A DNA stretch of 8,284 nt from an uncultured Collinsella sp. (GTDB taxonomy: Bacteria; Actinomycetota; Coriobacteriia; Coriobacteriales; Coriobacteriaceae): the NCBI GenBank assembly GCA_900544425.1, contig UQUX01000080.1:1-8284 (forward strand), in the 5' to 3' direction. Below are positions 5,525-8,284 of this stretch, piece by piece. A model generated the notes under the pieces. It was not told the DNA's origin and did no database searches. It was given only the letters and a program-made list of their open reading frames with translations. Position 1 is the first letter of the stretch, and each line of letters opens with the position of its first letter. Made by a program: the position numbers and the translations under genes.

Positions 5525-6532
5525 ATGACGATCACCGAAATCGACGAGAAGTTCATGCGCGAGGCGCTGGCGGAGGCGCGCGCCGCTGCGGCAGTGGGCG
5601 AAGTGCCCATTGGCGCTGTGGTGGTGCGCGCGGGTGAGACCGTCGCGCGGGCGCATAATCGTCGCGAGCTCGACCAGGACCCTTCGGCTCATGCAGAGTT
5701 CGCGGCCCTGTGCGCTGCCGCTCGGTCGCTCGGTCGCTGGCGCCTTTCCGATTGCACGGTCTACGTGACGCTCGAACCCTGCTGCATGTGCGCGGGTCTT
5801 ATGGTTAACGCGCGCGTGGGGCGCTGCGTGTATGGCGCGAGCGACGCCAAGGCGGGCGCGTTGGGTTCGCTGTATGACCTCAATGCCGATTCGCGCCTGA
5901 ATCATCGGTTTAACGTGACGGCCGGGGTCCTGGCGGATGAATGCCGTGAGCTGCTGAGTAGCTATTTTGGCGGTCTGCGCGGAGCGGGCGGCGCTGATTG
6001 CGGTTGTGGGGCTGATCTTGAAGCACACGCCGCTCACGCCGCAGCGCTTGCAGGTGTCGGTGAGGATGCTGGCACGGTGGTTGACTTTGGTCCTGCGTGC
6101 CGCCGGCCCCGCCGTGTGCTGCTGGCGATCGACTCCTTTAAGGGCAGCGTTTCGAGTGCGCAGGCGGAGGCGGCGGTTGCCGAAGGCGTGCGCCGCGTTT
6201 GGCCCGATGCTCAGGTGGCCGCGTTGCCGCTGGCGGATGGCGGCGAGGGGACGCTCGACGCCATCGCCGCGCGTGGTGGCGAGCTTTCGACCTGCGAGGT
6301 CGCAGGCCCCTTGGGTGACCGCGTATCTGCCCGGATGCTGGTGGACGGCGAGCACGAGTCCGCGGTCATCGAGATGGCCGAGGCGGCGGGTATTGGGTAT
6401 TCATCCTGCACGGAGTCGGCGGCGTTGGCGGCCACAACCTATGGCGTGGGCGAACTGATGCTTCATGCGGTTCGCGCGGGTGCAAAGACTATCTATATTG
6501 GCTTGGGCGCTGGGCGCGCGTGTGGTCGATGA
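5525..6532 (+). CDS. tadA: TadA tRNA adenosine-34 deaminase fused in frame to an N-terminal glycerate kinase part; truncated by frameshift
   Basis: TadA converts A34 to inosine in tRNA-Arg(ACG), letting it read several CGN codons; it is usually essential. Residues 1-150 are a complete TadA: zinc and catalytic motif HAE (56-58; H56 binds zinc, E58 is the proton shuttle), PCCMC (85-89; zinc ligands C86 and C89), GEVPIGAVVV (25-34) and DAKAGALGS (107-115). After LLSSYFGGL there is an Ala/Gly/His-rich linker (about 152-196), and then the start of a class-II glycerate kinase, RRVLLAIDSFKGSVSSAQ (196-213) and LPLADGGEGT (235-244). No stop codon separates the two. Weak internal starts are possible (GTG 6077 with GAGG 11 nt before it, GTG 6116). 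The frame runs out at ..YIGLGAGRACGR at 6532 because of the kinase lesion, so the product has 335 residues instead of about 590. The start ATG 5525 has GGGAAGG at 6 nt. Confidence 0.88.
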   Translation: MTITEIDEKFMREALAEARAAAAVGEVPIGAVVVRAGETVARAHNRRELDQDPSAHAEFAALCAAARSLGRWRLSDCTVYVTLEPCCMCAGLMVNARVGRCVYGASDAKAGALGSLYDLNADSRLNHRFNVTAGVLADECRELLSSYFGGLRGAGGADCGCGADLEAHAAHAAALAGVGEDAGTVVDFGPACRRPRRVLLAIDSFKGSVSSAQAEAAVAEGVRRVWPDAQVAALPLADGGEGTLDAIAARGGELSTCEVAGPLGDRVSARMLVDGEHESAVIEMAEAAGIGYSSCTESAALAATTYGVGELMLHAVRAGAKTIYIGLGAGRACGR

Positions 6533-7265
6533 TCGGGGCTGCGATGTCGCCCTCGGTCTTGCAGGCCTTGAGCAGGTGGCGAGCGTTGATTTGGCGCCAG
6601 CGCTGCAGGCTTTGGATGACGCTCGTATCGTTGTGCTTTCCGATGTCGAGAATCCGCTCGTAGGGCGTCGCGGCGCGCTTGCGGTGTTCGGCGGACAGAA
6701 GGGCCTGCCGACGCGGGATGCCGAGGTACTGCGCAGGTACGACAGCTGGATGGTCGGCTACGGTCGCTTGCTCGACGCTGCGATTGCCGGAGCTCGAGCC
6801 CAGGGTTTGTTGCGCACACCCGAGGGTGTACGGACATTTGGCTCGGTGCTCGGCGTGCCCGGCGCGGGTGCTGCCGGTGGCTTGGGCGCGGCGTTGCTGG
6901 CGCTCGGGGCGGAGCTACGCTCGGGTGTGGAGACGGTGCTCGATCTCGTGGGGTTTGACGAGCTCGTGCGCGATGCCGACCTGGTCATAACAGGCGAGGG
7001 CAATATGGATGAGCAGTCCGCTGCCGGTAAGGCGCCGGTGGGTGTAGCCCGTCGTGCGAAGCGATATGGCAAGCCGGTGATTGCTGTCGTGGGCGGTCGA
7101 GCTGACAACCTCGATGCGGTGTATGGGCAGGGCGTCGACTTGGTGCTTCCGATCTGCCGCAAGCCCATGCCTCTCGACCAGGCGCTCAATCCTCAGGAAG
7201 CCACAACCAACCTCATCTTCGCCGGTGAATCAGCCGCCCAAGCCTACGACCTCGCTCGCCTCTAA
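6116..7265 (+). pseudogene. glxK: Glycerate kinase (class II, GlxK/GarK type), disrupted by internal deletion and frameshift
   Basis: The intact family phosphorylates D-glycerate with ATP to 2- or 3-phosphoglycerate, feeding it into glycolysis. The 5' part lies in the tadA frame (see that entry). Just after IYIGL (codon ending at 6505) the conserved segment expected to read like GGSATNDGG plus a few residues is absent. The kinase resumes in another frame from about 6507 as ALGARVVDDRGCDVALG. Later motifs are GAGAAGGLGAAL, DLVITGEGNMDEQSAAGKAPVGVA and GKPVIAVVGG, ending at TAA 7263-7265. Against the family motif about 41 nt appear lost (2 modulo 3), inferred from memory of the family and not from alignment. 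The 3' part is otherwise open and uncorrupted over about 250 codons, which suggests a recent event or an assembly error. A separate 3' polypeptide could only start weakly (for example GTG 6522) and would lack the catalytic N-terminal half. Confidence 0.8.
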
Positions 7266-7280
7266 GGCCTATCTCCCTAT

Positions 7281-7349
7281 AAGTTGCGGTGGAATACGGA
7301 GTGTTTTTGCCCTTAAGGTGCCAATTCAGTCCGTATTCCACCGCAACTT
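7281..7349. repeat. Palindromic element with perfect 20-bp arms
   Basis: The arms 7281-7300 (AAGTTGCGGTGGAATACGGA) and 7330-7349 are exact reverse complements around a 29-nt interior rich in T (GTGTTTTTGCCC). It begins 16 bp after the glycerate kinase stop codon. No T-run follows it, so it is not a standard terminator. A 10-bp palindrome, AATGGCCATT (7354-7363), lies directly after it. Confidence 0.75.
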
Positions 7350-7414
7350 CGAGAATGGCCATTCGAGGTTGGCTGCCTTGGGTCTTGGGTCGGACCGTTT
7401 GCCACGAAATGCGG

Positions 7415-7546
7415 CCATCTACTACGTTAAACCGGCCACCTTCGACCATCCCGGAATTTGCAAAAACAAAACCGCAGGTAGAAAGCTTGCCGATTTTCGA
7501 AAAAGCCGGCTATGGTTGACCCCTGCGGCCTAAACGTAGTAGATGG
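7415..7546. repeat. MITE-like or hairpin element with CCATCTACTACGTT ends
   Basis: CCATCTACTACGTT (7415-7428) and its exact reverse complement (7533-7546) bound a stretch of about 132 bp. The match continues imperfectly on both sides of the 14-mer. Inside, CCGCAGG (7472-7478) and CCTGCGG (7522-7528) form a second stem. There is no convincing ORF inside. I associate sequence of this kind with Collinsella intergenic regions, but only one copy is visible here. Confidence 0.65.
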
Positions 7547-7580
7547 GCCCTTTCTGTGGTGCGGCACCAAGCCGGTCATT

Positions 7581-7661
7581 TTGGGATCGGACTATTTTGA
7601 CTACTCATTGGCTGCTCTGGCAATCGGGCTGCAAAAGTAGTCAAAAAAGCTCCGTCCCAAA
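7581..7661. repeat. Third inverted-repeat element, TTTTGACTACT arms
   Basis: TTTTGACTACT (7595-7605) and AGTAGTCAAAA (7636-7646) are perfect reverse complements around a 30-nt loop. Outside them TTGGGA and TCCCAA (7581-7586 and 7656-7661) extend the pairing with small mismatches. It ends about 10 bp before the -35 of the SRP RNA promoter, so it could insulate or influence that promoter. Confidence 0.65.
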
Positions 7662-7670
7662 TTAGCTACC

Positions 7671-7699
7671 TTGCTCTGGCGGGCGGGAGCAGGTAAGAT
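7671..7699 (+). promoter_or_regulatory. Promoter of the SRP RNA gene
   Basis: TTGCTC (7671-7676) and TAAGAT (7694-7699) are spaced by exactly 17 bp. The predicted start, 6-7 bp downstream, coincides with the 5' end of the folded SRP RNA near 7706. Confidence 0.7.
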
Positions 7700-7705
7700 A
7701 TACCG

Positions 7706-7825
7706 AGCGCCTAGCGCGTTCGATGGGTTCGGATGACGACATGTTCCGAATCTGGTCAGGTCCGGAAGGAAGCAGCCATAAGGAGCCTCTGTCGGGCATC
7801 CGAATCCATCGAGCGCACGGGCGCT
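7706..7825 (+). ncRNA. ffs: Signal recognition particle RNA, small bacterial (4.5S) type
   Basis: The RNA binds Ffh and forms the particle that targets membrane proteins to FtsY. The conserved apical domain GGTCAGGTCCGGAAGGAAGC (7754-7773) is present with its GGAA tetraloop (7764-7767) and the asymmetric internal loop. The flanking halves pair: GTTCGATGGGTTCGGATG (7718-7735) with CATCCGAATCCATCGAGC (7797-7814), closed by AGCGCC (7706-7711) with GGCGCT (7820-7825). The length of about 120 nt with no Alu domain is the small form. No convincing terminator is visible after it; the following 50 bp are GC-rich with only a weak GCCGC/GCGGC pair. The order tadA then ffs matches B. subtilis and relatives, where dnaX comes next. 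Confidence 0.93.
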
Positions 7826-7879
7826 ATTTTGGTGCCGCGACATGGCCCGGCCGGCGGCGAGGTGTTTGGTGGGCTTATA

Positions 7880-8284
7880 GGACAAAATGTGTGTCCCGAT
7901 AGAACATCCGTTTCCATCCATTAATCCAGCCAGAACGGGTACGGGTCCCTGTGGTGGAGGTCCTCCCACACTGCCCTGTCGCCCCACTCCGGCCCTCCGT
8001 CATCGCGCGACGGCGAGGCGGAGTAGACGCTGAACAGGAAGTCGATGTCCGCGTCGGTCGGCATCGCGGCGAGCTTCTCGCGCGCCGTCCTCGCGTCCCC
8101 CGAGTGCGCATGGCACCACCAGAACACCGCCTTCACGCGCTTGACCGACGTCAGCCCCCGGTGGTTGCGCAGGACGGCCCTCAGCTGCGAGTTCACCCCT
8201 CCCTCGATCATGTTGTTGGTCGACGGCAGCGGGCCGGCCTTGGCCAGGGCGGGGTCGAGGTGGGTGAACAGCGTCCCCGCCGAC
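7880..8284 (-). mobile_element. Insertion sequence of the IS256/IS1249 group, one end (continues beyond window)
   Basis: The element is recognised by its transposase and by a candidate terminal repeat at 7880-7897 (GGACAAAATGTGTGTCCC, itself partly palindromic with GGACA and TGTCC), about 24 bp beyond the transposase stop. The exact boundary and any target-site duplication cannot be fixed because the other end is outside the window. It lies about 55 bp after ffs, where dnaX would be expected by synteny. Confidence 0.6.
7921..8284 (-). CDS. IS256-superfamily (IS1249-like) transposase, C-terminal fragment
   Basis: This is the C-terminal end of a DDE transposase of the mutator/IS256 superfamily. 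The frame is open from the window edge (first complete codon at 8283) to TAA at 7921-7923, giving 120 residues. The key block is STNNMIEGGVNSQLRAVLRN with HRGLTSVKRVKAVFWWCHAHSG after it. The Glu in NNMIEGG would be the last acidic catalytic residue, and the arrangement N..IEGG-N..LR...R.HRGL resembles IS1249-type transposases. The tail, rich in Asp and Trp, ends in PFWLD. An ATG at 8209-8211 lies inside the conserved block and is not the true start. Codon use is even more GC-biased at third positions than in the neighbours, fitting acquired DNA. The family assignment is from motif memory. Confidence 0.82.
   Translation of the reverse strand, partial: SAGTLFTHLDPALAKAGPLPSTNNMIEGGVNSQLRAVLRNHRGLTSVKRVKAVFWWCHAHSGDARTAREKLAAMPTDADIDFLFSVYSASPSRDDGGPEWGDRAVWEDLHHRDPYPFWLD

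Noticed and set aside
5228..6355. A 375-codon minus-strand frame across tetR, tRNA-Ser and tadA
   Set aside because: It crosses a tRNA and two well-supported genes, and its composition (Arg, Ala, His) is typical of a GC-rich shadow frame.
5967..6458. Frame starting MAVCAERAALIAVVGLIL, a possible small membrane protein between TadA and the kinase
   Set aside because: The hydrophobic start is short, the rest is Arg/Pro-rich, and it overlaps the clear glycerate kinase motifs in the tadA frame.
7266..7670. CRISPR array or phage attachment region
   Set aside because: The three repeats differ from one another and are inverted, not direct and evenly spaced. No integrase or cas gene is near.
7601..7987. 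A 128-codon minus-strand frame across ffs
   Set aside because: It lies over the SRP RNA and the IS end and has no protein-like features.

Overview
The window looks like chromosomal DNA of a high-GC actinobacterium of the Coriobacteriia, most probably Collinsella or a close relative. This is an inference from GC-rich codon use, the gene set (short CysE, DedA, group-II BCAT, LemA, TadA next to a small SRP RNA) and palindromic intergenic elements that I associate with that genus. No database search was possible.

Layout: 1-522 is the C-terminal half of an ABC exporter ATPase (+), tail to tail with cysE (-, 632-1336) across a shared bidirectional terminator. cysE and dedA (+, 1560-2207) are divergent from a common promoter region. 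A terminator then separates dedA from ilvE (+, 2497-3549), which has its own promoter and a leader of about 150 nt. From 3550 to 4032 there is no convincing protein gene. It holds a long imperfect palindrome (3579-3687), a MITE-like element of about 210 bp with terminal inverted repeats (3721-3931), and a strong hairpin (3958-3996) that terminates the minus-strand lemA (4033-4584). lemA is divergent from a TetR-type regulator (4784-5380). The regulator ends 3 bp from the 3' CCA of a minus-strand tRNA-Ser(UGA) (5384-5473).

The tRNA is divergent from tadA (5525). The tadA frame runs without a stop into a class-II glycerate kinase, giving an apparent TadA-GlxK fusion. The kinase part is broken. 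Around 6506 the conserved GGSATNDGG-type segment is missing and the frame shifts, so the first ORF stops at 6532 and the rest of the kinase continues in another frame to 7265. TadA itself is intact.

The next 400 bp (7281-7664) hold three consecutive, unrelated inverted-repeat elements and no gene. They lead into a well-supported promoter and the small SRP RNA (ffs, about 7706-7825). Shortly after ffs lies the 3' part of an IS256/IS1249-type transposase (-, 7921 to the window edge) with a candidate IS end near 7880. The order tRNA-Ser, tadA, ffs is the classical one found upstream of dnaX in other Gram-positives, so the IS appears to sit where dnaX would be expected.

Most genes are single housekeeping units with their own promoters and terminators: cysteine synthesis, BCAA transamination, tRNA wobble editing, protein targeting and membrane homeostasis. 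I did not find a clear new multi-gene system. The most notable items are the TadA-glycerate kinase fusion, its disrupting deletion, and the dense set of palindromic or MITE-like intergenic elements.
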